The notes: generated from the letters alone by a model not told the origin. Shown: positions 42,170-53,397, counted from the first letter of the stretch. The stretch is 64,000 nt of DNA from Aphrocallistes beatrix (GCA_963281255.1 OY725495.1:992001-1056000); one strand, 5' to 3'. Program-made: numbers and translations.

Positions 42170-42985
42170 CATTTTAGAAGAGAGCTGATTGAGACGTTGC
42201 TTGGTTGGACTTCCGATCTCTATCCTGACTTAACAGAGCTCCAAGCTGCTAGATATTTTGTGGTTCGTACCCTTGACTTCATAGTTAGAAATACAGATGC
42301 ACTTTCTTTAACAATATCTAATCACTAGGCGATGGAATATCTCAATACAATGCTGTGGATAACTTTGACTCTCTGCAGAAACACGTTCACCTATCATGTC
42401 CAAAATCCCCCGTTATTACTTGTATCAACGAAAATTGGCAAAGGAGTAAATGCGACCTCTTGGGACTTCCATTTCATTTTATTCCCAAGCAACCTGTTAA
42501 CTACAACGGAAGCCCTCGAGAACTATGAGCCGTGGGAAACAGAGAACATTGTTGGTGACGGGAATTGCCTTTTTCGCTGTTTTTCCCAAATTATTGCTCG
42601 TAGCCAAAACAGCCATCCGCAACTCAGGTCCATTATTGCTCATTTTATCGCAAGCTAAGGTATATCACGACTTGGATGGTATTTTAAATCAAAGCAATTG
42701 ATCTTGTGGATACTTTCTCACAGAAAATCTCACCTCTACTGAAGGAACTTGGGGTAGCGATGTTGAGATTATGGCCGCTTCTGATATCTTAATGTCGACA
42801 TATATGTGACCAATAACAATTATAGGAAGGAAGGAACTCTAACTCGTGAAGTACGTTGGAGCTTACTGGGCGCTAGCACGAATCCAGCCGCAGCACTCTA
42901 CATCACCAACTAAGGTCTTCACTTTGAACCAGTCACCTCGATGCTGAATAGCCCAACTCCTACATATGGCTCAATCTCAGATCAA
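42170..42985 (+). pseudogene. OTU-like cysteine protease relic
   Basis: Forward translation: WQRSKCDLLGLPFHF region (42430-42480), then NIVGDGNCLFRCFSQIIARS (42549-42608), QLRSIIAHFIAS and, after stops, TWGSDVEIMAASDI (42750-42790) and WSLLGASTNPAAALYITN. GDGNCLFR is the catalytic Asp/Cys loop of OTU deubiquitinases, and TWGSDVEIMAAS is the next conserved block. At least four frameshifts or stops are present. It could come from a host gene or a transposon-borne OTU ORF. Confidence 0.65.
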
Positions 42986-43489
42986 GTACACTTAGTTGAG
43001 TAACACCCAGCCCTTCTTAATGACGTTGCACTTGTTTACAACTTACCACGATGCGTACATCCAGCTCGAGTGTATTGCGTGAAAGGCAACGCAACTGATG
43101 AGTCCAAGCCGGGACGAAACACTTAAAGGAATTAGCTTAAATACATCTCAGTACTATGACCTCAGTATACATGATGCCAGTGCCAGACTAGAGCTAGACG
43201 GACCGTATCAGAAGAGTTGACTGATTAATAAGATTGACACTCTTTTTTAGAAAATATTCTACATAGCAATTTAATGAATTTTTGTTGTAATTGAATGTAC
43301 TTACTTGTATTGTATTATAATCAATAGTTATCGTTGGAAAGTATATGGGATATTGCACTAATAATATGCTATATTGTCCGAAATTATTTCATTAGGGATA
43401 TTTATTCAGTTACAAAAAGTAACTGTTTAAAGCGGAGGTTTTTGACTGCCCAAAAAGGATCATAGTATACAAGTGGCCATCATATAGAG
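42986..43489. other. No recognisable feature
   Basis: Possibly the tail of the OTU-like relic (HPALLNDVALVYNLPRCVHP near 43000-43065), then AT-rich sequence. Confidence 0.4.
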
Positions 43490-43614
43490 CAGTGGTTCCC
43501 AACCTAGGGTCCATGGACCCCTTAGTGGTCCATAGAAGATATCAGGGGGTCCACAGGATTCGAAATTTTGTATTATGGTTAATAGGACAATCAAAAAAAG
43601 GTTGAAAACCGCTG
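43490..43614. mobile_element. hAT-type MITE (CAGTGGTTCCCAACC), TSD ATATAGAG
   Basis: CAGTGGTTCCCAACCTAGGG to AAGGTTGAAAACCGCTG; ATATAGAG duplicated at 43482-43489 and 43615-43622. Same family as 29035-29134. Confidence 0.92.
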
Positions 43615-43622
43615 ATATAGAG

Positions 43623-44036
43623 GTTAGTAATAATGAGGAAGTCTACTAGGTAACATAGATGCCAAGCTTCCAAATTATAATGCTACTAATATGGTAGTAA
43701 TCTTCAATTGATTACAGTTATGAACTTGTACAATATTTATGCAATCATTTATAAGTGCCTCAGAATCCCTACTGTTCAAATTATAATAGCATGTTGCATA
43801 TCCCTGGTCCATATATACACCATCTATATAAGCGCCCCAAAACACTACGAAACAGACCTTTACATCTCTTTATTGGATTTAGTTACACTTGTTCGTAACA
43901 ATTCGTAACAAACATATACCAAACAAGGCATACGTATATTATAGTATGGTTTTAGCTTTATGTTATTGTCTGCTGTTATGCGTATTTGTATTTCTTTATG
44001 ACTCTATTACACTTAATTAGTCCATAACAGTATCAG
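43623..44036. other. No recognisable feature
   Basis: AT-rich spacer; nothing recognised. Confidence 0.4.
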
Positions 44037-44039
44037 AAT

Positions 44040-44325
44040 GGAAGTTCAATTGACACTCCACAAGCCGTATACCCCGCAGAGACACCATTAAGTATTTATT
44101 CGATCGCCTGATCGCTTGTGTCAACGAAGGACAAAACCCGGGGGAACTTTAGTATCCTCTAACTGTCGCAATAGAATCCAATTACGACCAATTATATGTC
44201 GCCAAACGATTTTATAACAGAAAAAGACCTCAACAACATCGCACGAGTGTCAATTTTCTCAAAGAAAATTGTTTATTCTCTAAATACAAACTACACTCTG
44301 CAAATATATTCTAGTAACTAGGTGT
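44040..44325 (+). pseudogene. NHL-repeat gene copy, internally deleted
   Basis: ATGGAAGTTCAATTGACACT matches the start of the 39131 gene, followed by GATCGCTTGTGTCAACGAAG (cf. TACIELGRAPG) and ATAGAATCCAATTACGACCA. It then jumps to the very end (CTCTGCAAATATATTCTAGT AACTAG; cf. LQIYSSD). The downstream flank (CATTACTTAACTCTGCTACT) also matches that after 40048. Frameshifts and a large deletion make it dead. Confidence 0.85.
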
Positions 44326-44411
44326 TTGTTCTGTTAGTGTAGTATTATTTCATAAACAAATTAAATATAGGTTTTCTTATTCATTACTTAACTCTGCTAC
44401 TGGGACACTAG

Positions 44412-44879
44412 CAGGGTTGCCGTGGGAATGGGAATATGTGGGTTTTCCCAGGGTATTCCCATATGGGATGGGAATGGGAATGACTTTAAGCCTATGGGTA
44501 TTCCTACATGTGGGTTTTCTGTGGGTTTTCCTGTGGGTTTTCTTGGGGCATGCCTAATTTCCGGGACGGGACGGGTTAAGATGCCTAATTTCCGGGACGG
44601 GACGGGTGAAGATACCTAATTCCCGGGACGGGATTATAAAGTTTCAAAATGTGCTTTCCCAGAAATTAGGTATCTAGATTTTCCGGGACGGTCCCGTCCC
44701 GTCCCGGAAATTAGGCGAGCCCGTTTTCTTGTGGGTTTATGTGGGTTTTTGTGAGGTTTCCTGTGGGTCTGTGGGTTTTTGTGGGTATTCCCACAGAAAT
44801 CCTGTGGGAATGGGATGGGGATGGGGATGGGGATGGGGATGGGGATGGGTATTGAAATTCCATTCCCACGGCAACCCTG
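44412..44879. mobile_element. hAT-type MITE (CAGGGTTGCCGTGGGAATGG), TSD GACACTAG
   Basis: CAGGGTTGCCGTGGGAATGG opens and CCATTCCCACGGCAACCCTG closes the element as a perfect inverse. GACACTAG is duplicated at 44404-44411 and 44880-44887. The interior is built of GTGGGTTTTC and GGGACGGGACGGG repeats and a (GGGGAT)n run at 44815-44850. It interrupts flank sequence that is continuous after the 39131 gene (GTGACACTAGTCACAGGACA). Confidence 0.95.
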
Positions 44880-44887
44880 GACACTAG

Positions 44888-46345
44888 TCATAGGACACAT
44901 TTGGAGATTTCATTTTCTACTTGGACACATGTATGTAGGACCAGGGCCGGATTAAGGCATATGCTAACTAGTTTATAGACTTGGGGGTCTTTTGAAGGTT
45001 TCTTAAATCATTATGACGGATCTAATATTAGTTTGACAGCGTTAATTTTATGAAATCGTATTCACATAAGTTAGACGCATATGAGGCCATTATATCTATT
45101 GAGTATGACATAACGAGTGATATAGAAACAGAAGAGTTGATTGATAATTTCGCTGCCCAAAAGAGCAGAAAGAAGCAGTTATGAATTCTACACTTGCCAA
45201 CTTTTGGCGGGACGTCCCGTTTTTTTCAATCTCCGATTGAGCTCAGGGCCGGCGAGAGCAAAACATGGGCCCAGGACTGGCATGTGTACTGGCCCCCTTC
45301 CCTAAATTAATTCATAGTTTGACTCAAAAATACATATATTAAAAATGACTAGGTGTTAGTGCCTATACGTTTTGTCATTCAATTTTTCTGTCTCCCACAT
45401 TTTTTGGAAGAATAGATGATTTCATTATAATATAGTTTTGTCTGGAAATGTATATCTACTATAGTATTTTCCTTTTATAGATAAAGTGTAACGCGATGAA
45501 AACCGGACAGCAATATTTCGAACCCTCTCAGGTTGAGAGTCCTTTGCATTGTTTCTACTGAGAACATTTATTGATATACGTATTCCCCCTCCCCCCCCCC
45601 CCCTGTAAATCAACACTGCGTCCCGCTTTTATCACCCCTCAAGTTGGCATGTATGGAATTCTCTAAATACATTCTATTTCTATATAACTAAAGTTTTATT
45701 TGTCTACGCTTTAAACATTAGTCTGGAAAACACCTGTGCTTAACAGGGCGGGGATTTCGAATACATGTCTACAGATCAAATTAAATAAATAAACAAATGT
45801 GAAAGAAATTGTAATTACAAATGCACTAATTTAATGAAATTCAAAAGCAATTACGAATATAATTGAGGCCACTGTTAATAGTAACATTGTTTCAGCTCCA
45901 AAAAGACCTTCAGTGAGGATGCGGGCGTCCCGGGCAGTACTTCATTACATTATCTCTATATGTTTGATAATATAATAAAGGCTGATAATTTGGAATGTTG
46001 TAATTGTGTCGTGATTTTGCCATAAGCTTGTTAAACCTCAGTGTGTGACATTCCATCAGAACTATCTGGTTTCTAAGATGAAGTCGGTATTTCCTGTCTC
46101 TGATCTCAGGTTGATGGTGTCACTCTAAGATGGTATTGTGTCCTATCTAGTGAAGTGGATACAGTTATTAGAGGTAGAGTGAACAGAGATGTCACTTTTT
46201 GATGCTGTGGACATTTCTGTGTTTTGAATGTTGGAAAATGTTTAGATTTGTCCACCTCAATTAAATACATAATATTAGAACATGAATTGATACGTTCTAT
46301 ACATAGACACGAGACTCAATCTCAGCATTTATCCAGCTAACCACT
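44888..46345. other. No gene; fragments of repeats
   Basis: GGGCCGGATTAAGGC (44944) and GGGCCGGCGAGAGCAAAAC (45247) are typical MITE-terminus-like strings, but no partners could be paired. A C-run lies at 45587-45602. Otherwise nothing recognised. Confidence 0.4.
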
Positions 46346-46390
46346 CTCCTTTCTTACTAGCAATAGATTGAGCTATATTATAGTCTCAGA

Positions 46391-47169
46391 ATGGCATTTC
46401 GATTTCCCGACATTCCACAAACCAGAGATCCCGATTAGACGAAAATTAGTCATTTTTTCATCACATGATCGCTTGTGTCAAGCTTGGACGAGCCCCTGGA
46501 GAACTCTGTTATCCTAGTGCTTTCGCAATATACTCTAACTCCATCCGAATTTATATCGCAGAAGGATATTATTTCAACAAAAGATGTCCAGACACAACAT
46601 CGCACTTGTGTCAATTTTCTCAGAGACAGAGAGTTCCTAAACACTTTCTCACTTCAACACATGAAGTGTGTATGGGATTTATTGCGATTCATAGAGGCAA
46701 TGTGTATGTAATGGACATAATAGAACACTCCGTATTCCATTTCAAAATTGAAGCTTATTTCCGTCTCGTTGCTAGGCTAGGGGAGCAGAGGATCTGGTAT
46801 TGGACAGTTTGATGATCCTAGACAGCTTGCTGTGTCTACCAATGGAGATCTCTTCACAAATCGCAACAACAGTCAAGTCCAAATCTTGGATAGCAAGCTC
46901 CACTTTTTATGTCGCAGCCTCTTGACGTTAAACTGACACCAGACGAAGTGTTTGTTCTCTGCCAAACTTCTCCTTGCGTTTAAGTTTTTTCTTACACCGG
47001 AGGCCTATTAGATCCTCATTCCACGTATTGCTATGCAAATGCAGGATATTATTGATTCTTCATTCTTTTGTCTGGATACTGATAGTAATTTAATCCTCAG
47101 TGATTTCCTCAGTGATCATCAAAATATTTTCAAAAGAAGGATCACTCCTCCACACTTTGGGAAATTATA
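46391..47169 (+). pseudogene. NHL-repeat gene copy, frameshifted
   Basis: Its upstream flank (CTTACTAGCAATAGATTGAG) and start (ATGGCATTTCGATTTCCCGA) match the 39131 gene. Readable pieces: IACVKLGRAPGELCYPSAFA, FIAIHRGNVYVMDIIEHSVF, FDDPRQLAVSTNGDLF-like, KLTPDEVFVLC and SKEGSLLHTLGN. Several frameshifts and stops. The end is cut by the MITE at 47170. Confidence 0.88.
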
Positions 47170-47920
47170 CAGGGTGGCTTTTAAGTTCTTTCCCAAGCTT
47201 GATTAGATATAAAATTTCTTATACTTAAACAATCTTAGTTATTATGGTCTTTAGAGTTTGTAATTCAGATATTCTCAATGATTTTAAAAGATTTTTCGAG
47301 TCTAAGACCTAGAACTGTGTTTTGTATGGTGAGTTTTGTGGAGAAAATATGTGTCCTGGCGCGCAGAGAAATTCGAGAATCAGGGCCCACTGCTTTTCAA
47401 ATTATCTTTCTAGAGTCTTCAAATTCTAGGACAAATTAACTCTCACATTTTCCTCTAACACTCTAAATTTGTAGAAATATAGGATGCTTAGATCAGCATA
47501 TATTGAGAACCATTTAGATCAGATTTTTGGTGATTAAAAAGTGCCATTATGGGTGATTTTGCAAAATACACCTAATTTGAACTCATGAAATAATAACTTT
47601 ATCTCGTTTCTGATAATGAATTCAATGGATTTGTGAAATATTTCCATGATGAATGAAAGGTATCTGGTGCTAAATCGTCATGGAACATCGATTATAGAGA
47701 CATTTTTTACAGAAGCAGTGACTCTGATTCTCGAATTTCGCTGCGCGCCAGGACACATTTTTCTCCACAAAACTCAGCATACAAAACACAGTTCTAGGTC
47801 TTAGACTCGAAAAATCTATATTTGAATTACAATCTCTGAAGACCATAATAACTAAGATTGTTTGAGTATAAGAAATGTTATACTTAATCAAGCTGGGGAA
47901 AGAACTTAAAAGCCACCCTG
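47170..47920. mobile_element. Long-TIR foldback MITE (CAGGGTGGCTTTTAAGTTC)
   Basis: CAGGGTGGCTTTTAAGTTCT at the left, inverse at the right, TA duplications on both sides. The inverted arms extend over 200 bp, including TTATTATGGTCTTTAGAG / TCTGAAGACCATAATAA and ATGTGTCCTGGCGCGCAG / CTGCGCGCCAGGACACAT. There is no transposase. A second copy starts at 63848 and runs off the window. Confidence 0.92.
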
Positions 47921-48218
47921 TAAATTCCTCCTGACATATATGAGTAACAAACATATTTAATTAAGAGGCTTCTATAAACCACAGCATTATTGATAGGTTT
48001 TCTATTAGCCCTTGGTATCCATTGGTTACCAGCATCATACCTACTTGTAAAAGCAGGAAGTTATTACATATATGAAACATCTCGAACTAATTTAAACCAA
48101 TTTACATCAGGATTTTTAAAGGCGATACTCCGTACGGTAAGTACAGTATCTAGGACGCATGTAGTAGATTCAAATCAGTAAATACCTTTTTTGAATATAA
48201 AGAGTGTAGAAATGTAAG
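47921..48218. other. No recognisable feature
   Basis: Short spacer between the MITE and the 22-bp array. Confidence 0.4.
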
Positions 48219-48416
48219 GAGCATGCTCTCTCGACCTAACGAGCATGCTCTCTCGACTTAACGAGCATGCTCTCTCGACCTAACGAGCATGCTCTCTCGA
48301 CCTAACGAGCATGCTCTCTCAACCTAACGAGCATGCTCTCTCGACCTAACGAGCATGCTCTCTCAACCTAACGAGCATGTTGTCTCGACCTAACGAGCAT
48401 GTTGTCTCGACTTTTC
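48219..48416. repeat. 22-bp tandem array GAGCATGCTCTCTCGACCTA + AC, nine units
   Basis: Nine consecutive 22-bp units with few substitutions (CGACC/CAACC/CGACT; the last two have GTTGTC for GCTCTC). Each intact unit contains the palindrome GAGCATGCTC. It lies about 300 bp upstream of the CFAP97D-like start codon. There are no spacers, so this is not a CRISPR-type array. Confidence 0.97.
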
Positions 48417-48720
48417 AATACCTCAGATATTATGTTACTTGATACGAAAAGTTTATTAGGCATCACAACACCTTTCTACTTAGATTTTGAGGGTCTGTTC
48501 TAACAAGACAACATCGAAATTCTATAAATTTCTCATTCATGTGAATCTAATTCTTGAGATCAATTTTTGAAATAATACGTTTTTCCATATTTATTTTCTT
48601 TTAAGCATACACATGTCCATCCCTTTAAATTTCTAGATAATTATATGATTATGACAATAATATGCATGTTAAGTTGATTACCACAATTTTATATTAGCTC
48701 TGAACTTTCTTTGACAATTA
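48417..48720. promoter_or_regulatory. Upstream region of the CFAP97D-like gene
   Basis: The 300 bp before the start codon at 48721 are AT-rich; no clear core promoter element was recognised. Listed as likely promoter or 5'UTR by position only. Confidence 0.3.
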
Positions 48721-51031
48721 ATGATGTCACACCCGGCAACAGGTCCAACATGTAACCGTACTCTACAGAGAAAATGGGACTCCATGCGTTTCAATGCTCA
48801 CAGAGATAAAGTTCGCTCGATCAGGCCTACAATAGACACAACTCAACCCCCTGCGTTTACACACATACGACAGAAGGCGAAGAAAATACAGTTGGGGAAG
48901 GAAAGGGAAGATCAAATTATGAGGCATAATAAAGAGCTGGCTCATAGGATGCATCATATTATGTTGTCTACAGGTAGGTATATGTGATTGATGTATGCAG
49001 TGGTATGCTGTGGTATGCTGTGGGAGCGCGGCTCGCTGAAAAGAAACCGGATAACGATAGATTATGTTACCTTTTGCTGTTTATCCATCTTAAGCAATAC
49101 TCCACAATATGTTTTATTGGCTATTAACTAATAATTGCCAGCAATATAACTAAAATTATGTAGCAAAAAGTACTACTTATTTTTATTTTCTATGAGATTG
49201 AGAAATTTTGGATTTAACGGAGACTGCTGGCAATTTTCAAGACAATTTTCTTTGTGATTTCTGATATAAATAAAAGCGAATTTCTCTTTAATTTAGCCAA
49301 ATTTGGTCTTAAAAAGTGGTCAATTGTTTAATCCACCGATATTAGCTGCTGAATTATGGTGCATATCCAGGATCTCGACTCTATATTTCAAATGGTCACC
49401 AATTGGTAATGGTGGGCCACAGTGTTCTCGCTAGCCTCTTTTCAGAGGGTCAAATGCCCTTCGAGTTCCCATTTGCCCTTTGGATTTAATGACTATCCCT
49501 TCATGTACCTGGGGGGTCCTAGGCCACTGAAGATAAGATATTAATAATAAACTTGATACATAACAGACAACAAGCAAGTTTAGTACATATAGCTGACATA
49601 TAGTATATGGCATAATATCAATATTGTATGATTTGTATCTCTATAGAGCAGTGGTCTTCAAACTTTTTTCCCAGCGTACCCCCTGGCCATTTTTTGAACT
49701 TTACGCGTACCCCCAAGTAAGGAGAAATTATGGTTGAATGAGATATAACATACTTAACAGACTCGTCTCAAAGAGAGCTCGCGTACCCCCATGAGAAGCC
49801 TCGCGTACCCCAGTTTGAAGACCACTGCTATAGAGTACCGTATTTACTCGAATAGTAGCCGGTCCTCGAATAATCGCCCCCAAAGGGGGTGCTAAATATT
49901 TTTTGTACCTGTTAGAAAAAATAATAATAAAATTCTTCCTTTCTACCATTTCTTGATTCATTCGTACGGTAATATTAATTGAAAACTCGCTTATATCTGA
50001 AACTTAAATTTCTTCAGAGGTAAATAGGGCTCAAAATTAATAATCGCCCCTGCTACTATTCAAGTATACACGGTATATCTTAATTTTTAGCATAAAAATT
50101 ATTACAAGGTGGGAATTCGAGTATAGTATTCTAGGGATGGCTACCCCCTATAAATTTTCAAGGGACTCGGCCCTCTCCTGCCCCCATTAAGTATACGCTT
50201 ATGATATATCATTCACCTTAATTGCTTAATGCAGCGGTTTTCAACCTGGCCGTTGACCACCTATAGCAATTCTTCTACATTCTGTGCCCTTCCCATTGCC
50301 CACTAACCATAATAAGTTTCAGACCCCGTAGACCCCCTGATACATTCTATATACCCGAGGTTGGGAACTACTGGCTTAATCTTCCAAATATATATGCCAG
50401 GTTTAATTATTTGTACAGTGCATTAGCAACATTGCTCTATTATTAACCAAGTCCCAAGCGTAGATTTTGTATTAATTCTGTTCCCTTATTAGCAACCTTT
50501 TCGCGAACAAAACCCGAGTTGCTAATAATCGAATTCCACTGTACTAATGTATTTTATTTTAATTGTGAATTCCATCCCCCTTTCTTCCTCTTTTGAAAAA
50601 GTTATATTTTGAGTAAAAGACCCTTTCCCCGAGAATTTTGATAAATGAAAGAGGAACATAATTTGGTCTAACAAAATATACTCCTAAACTAGTATTTTAT
50701 ACATGTACGAGTAGAAGGAGTATTATTCAAATATTTAAGGCATATGTTATTTTTGTATTTATTTATAATTTCCTACCTTATTGATGTTCTGAAAATTCAT
50801 GATCAACTTATACTAATTGTAGGGAGGACAGTTACAACGAACGAGTACAAGCAGCGGAGTCTTAACTTTGAAAAGAGAATACAAGAATTCCAGAAAATTT
50901 CCAGTGAAAATCTTAAAACCTTGCAACGCCTGAAGACAGTGAAGCCTCAATACTCCACCGCACTCTGGGAATCTGAATTCAAGGAGCACCTCAGTCTGAA
51001 GAAGAATTTATCCATGTTTCCATGTTGGTAG
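48721..51031 (+). CDS. CFAP97-domain protein (CFAP97D-like)
   Basis: Exon 1 is 48721-48973 (MMSHPATGPTCNRTLQRKWD; IDTTQPPAFTHIRQKAKKIQ; ends at AG/GTAGGT). Exon 2 is 50823-51031 (GRTVTTNEYKQRSLNFEKRI; LKTVKPQYSTALWESEFKEH; stop TAG). The join is in phase and gives 153 aa, about the size of human CFAP97D1. The family signature is visible: N-x2-LQ-x-KWD...HR-x-KV...IDT-x2-P, K-x-Q-x5-R-x2-I-x-RHN-x2-L, SLN-x2-R-x2-E and the closing W-x4-L-KKN-LSMFP. CFAP97/Hemingway-type proteins are basic, coiled-coil-like, and linked to the axonemes of motile cilia and sperm. A possible third exon (51872-52029) would replace the last residues. The intron holds two hAT-type MITEs and one pogo-type MITE. Confidence 0.85.
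49649..49827. mobile_element. hAT-type MITE (CAGTGGTCTTCAAAC), TSD CTATAGAG
   Basis: CAGTGGTCTTCAAACTTTTT opens and GTTTGAAGACCACTG closes the element. CTATAGAG is duplicated at 49641-49648 and 49828-49835. Lies in the CFAP97D-like intron. Confidence 0.93.
50232..50373. mobile_element. hAT-type MITE (CAGCGGTTTTCAACC), 8-bp TSD
   Basis: CAGCGGTTTTCAACCTGGCC to GGTTGGGAACTACTG; flanks GCTTAATG and GCTTAATC (7 of 8 match). It is a diverged member of the family at 29035 and 43490, in inverse orientation. Confidence 0.85.
50416..50541. mobile_element. Pogo-type MITE (CAGTGGAATTCG... family, decayed left end)
   Basis: Ends TTGCTAATAATCGAATTCCACTG; starts CAGTGCATTAGCAAC; TA on both sides. A better copy is at 61049-61221. 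Confidence 0.75.
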
Positions 51032-51871
51032 TTCATTTATAAATTCGTATATACGGAGCACTACCAGGGATTCACTTGCCTTACCTCTCTAACTAAAATT
51101 AAATGCTATACGTTCTAAATGCAGCTAGTTGCATCATGTACGTGCATACGCTTCAGAAGTGCTAGGGAACAATGCAATCGGCTCTGATATACTCATTGCA
51201 ATTAACATTCGTAGCTTTTAAATGATGAGACGTTCGATATACTTATTAACAAAATAATTTTACTGCATGCTTTAAGTGAGTAATTTAGTGTATGAAGAAA
51301 ACAAACAAGATAAACAGTAATAACCGGAAAATGAACTACTAAGTAACAAAATTCGCATTTAGCACTCAGTTTAGACTGTTCCCATCATTTCATTATTCTC
51401 AGCATTTTATGACGACACGCTTCGCTGGTAATTAATTCGTCATAGTATAACGTTTATTCATCTGTGTTAATCCGATTGTCTTGCTATGTTTAAGTGTGCT
51501 TTTTATTGACTAAAAATGTGTATATCTAGTCTAGATCTAAATTTTGTTGGAATGACTATTCACTTGCTTAATTTTAATAAATGGAGCTGAAACAAGTTTC
51601 TCTAACAATAGCTATATATGTGGAGGGACTTGTAATAGAATCTCTTATTCGGGAAATTTTTGGGAAACTGAATATGGTTAATCGAGATCTTAAACTTCCG
51701 AGCTGACTCGATTAAGTGAGCATATTTATTCTCGCAACATAACGTTCGATCAGCCCCATTGGGCCATAACTTTAAATAATATAAGGGTAGTCATCAATTA
51801 TTCTTATATTCTTTTATAAATTTCATCAGAACTTCAGTTATTCACCAAATTTATGCAATACATCCTGTTAG

Positions 51872-52029
51872 GTGCATCCGACGGTGCAATATCGCCAAGA
51901 AAGCTCAAACCACTTCCTAAGGAAGGTCCCATCCTGATGGAAGGGCACCTATCTATGATCTCAGACACCGGGTCAGCCGTGCAAGTAGACGAAGAGAAGA
52001 TCGCAACCAATCAATTATCACCTACTTAA
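51872..52029 (+). CDS. Possible third exon of the CFAP97D-like gene
   Basis: After CATCCTGTTAG the sequence is open for 52 codons to TAA (ASDGAISPRKLKPLPKEGPI ... VQVDEEKIATNQLSPT). It is locally GC-richer than its surroundings. A donor GT at 51024 would leave phase 1, which fits the phase this exon needs, giving ...LSMFPC-ASDGAI. The donor sequence (CAT/GTTGGT) is poor. It could instead be a separate small exon or chance. Confidence 0.35.
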
Positions 52030-53103
52030 ATATGTCCATCCCTTATTATGCTTAATGATTTTACATTATTACTTGAATCAAATTCATTTCTACTAATTAT
52101 GTGCAGAATTATAATATATTGATTCAAAACCAAAATATTGTGAGTCAACTGTACTGTAGGTGGGATGTGGCACATGCGGCCTAGGCGGCAACTTCAAAAG
52201 GCTTTACCCACAAAAATTTAATCGCAACCCTCTCACGGAACGGGATGGCATTGCTGCACCCGCTACGCCTCTGACTATAGTATTAAGTGATACAAAGGTG
52301 TAGTTTTGATGTTAATAAAGTAGAATTATTGACAAAATCTATATTTTAAGCCATTCAGAATTCACTGAGTTACCATAACTAATTTGACTCCGCTTAATTG
52401 GGACAAATCTCCAGGAATGGAATAGTAGTGTTCCTATACATAGAAGCTAATACTAAATTTATTCGGTTAATCGTGACAAAATATTGAATCCCGATGTATC
52501 CCCATTAAAAGTGGAATTAACTAGTTTATATATTTATATACTACTTGTACTATTGATCAATAACAACGAACTATGATGTCCTTAGATTATGGTTGGCTAA
52601 TACAATTCGACCCCGCAAAGGTGTTAAGATTTTATAAAAGTTGCATCCAGGTACAAATGTCCACAATGTACGTATATAAGGAAGGATGTGCCATAATTTT
52701 TGCAACTACACGTACGTATATTGTGTTCTTTTGGCAAAAAACCTGAAATGTCATTATTTTGGCACACACATGATAGGAATCAGCCTAAATATTATTTGCC
52801 AAAATAATGTAGCCAAGAAAAAGCACAATTTAATTACATAATAATATTATATTTATATAAGGCATATTTGGTTCAAATTTCTTAGGTGCAATTCGGTTCA
52901 ATAGATTTTCCAGGAACAACATAAATTGGTTCGTGGGGACAAATTTTGTCAAAGATGGTTCCCCCTGTTCATATTTTGTGGGGATTTCAGCATAACAGGA
53001 CCATATCATATTCCGTTTCGACCCTTTTGATATGCAAATACGATGTTTGTAACGTAATTAATTTCCCGATTTTTTACTTGATTATCCTTTGTTTATGTAG
53101 TTT
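52030..53103. other. No recognisable gene
   Basis: A GC-richer patch at 52155-52270 and a TTAATTGGGACAAATC / GGTTAATCGTGACAAA pair at 52395-52485 may be MITE relics. No ends could be defined. Confidence 0.4.
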
Positions 53104-53397
53104 AAGGCGGTCTGTAACAAAGTTCTACTGTAGTCAATTGTCTCCCCTCCCCTGACCAGTCTACTACGAAATAACTTTTTCCTCTGGTAAGCAATTTTCT
53201 CGTTGGAGTTATTGAGAACTATTTTTTAGACTTAGAACTATTTTTTAGACTAACCTTGCCCTTTAATTCTGAATTTGAATACTAGAGACAGGTTTAGATG
53301 CAGAGTTGCTACCTAGGACATTATTCCTTCGGATTACTGTACTATTTACATTAGAAGAGGACACTTTACCAGAGCTAACTTTGTTACAGACCGCCTT
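53104..53397. mobile_element. MITE with perfect 21-bp TIR AAGGCGGTCTGTAACAAAGT(T)
   Basis: AAGGCGGTCTGTAACAAAGT at 53104 has its exact inverse ending at 53397. There is no coding capacity. The target duplication is unclear, so the superfamily is not assigned. Confidence 0.8.

Noticed and set aside
48219..48416. Possible CRISPR array
   Set aside because: Units are head-to-tail without spacers, and the DNA is eukaryotic.
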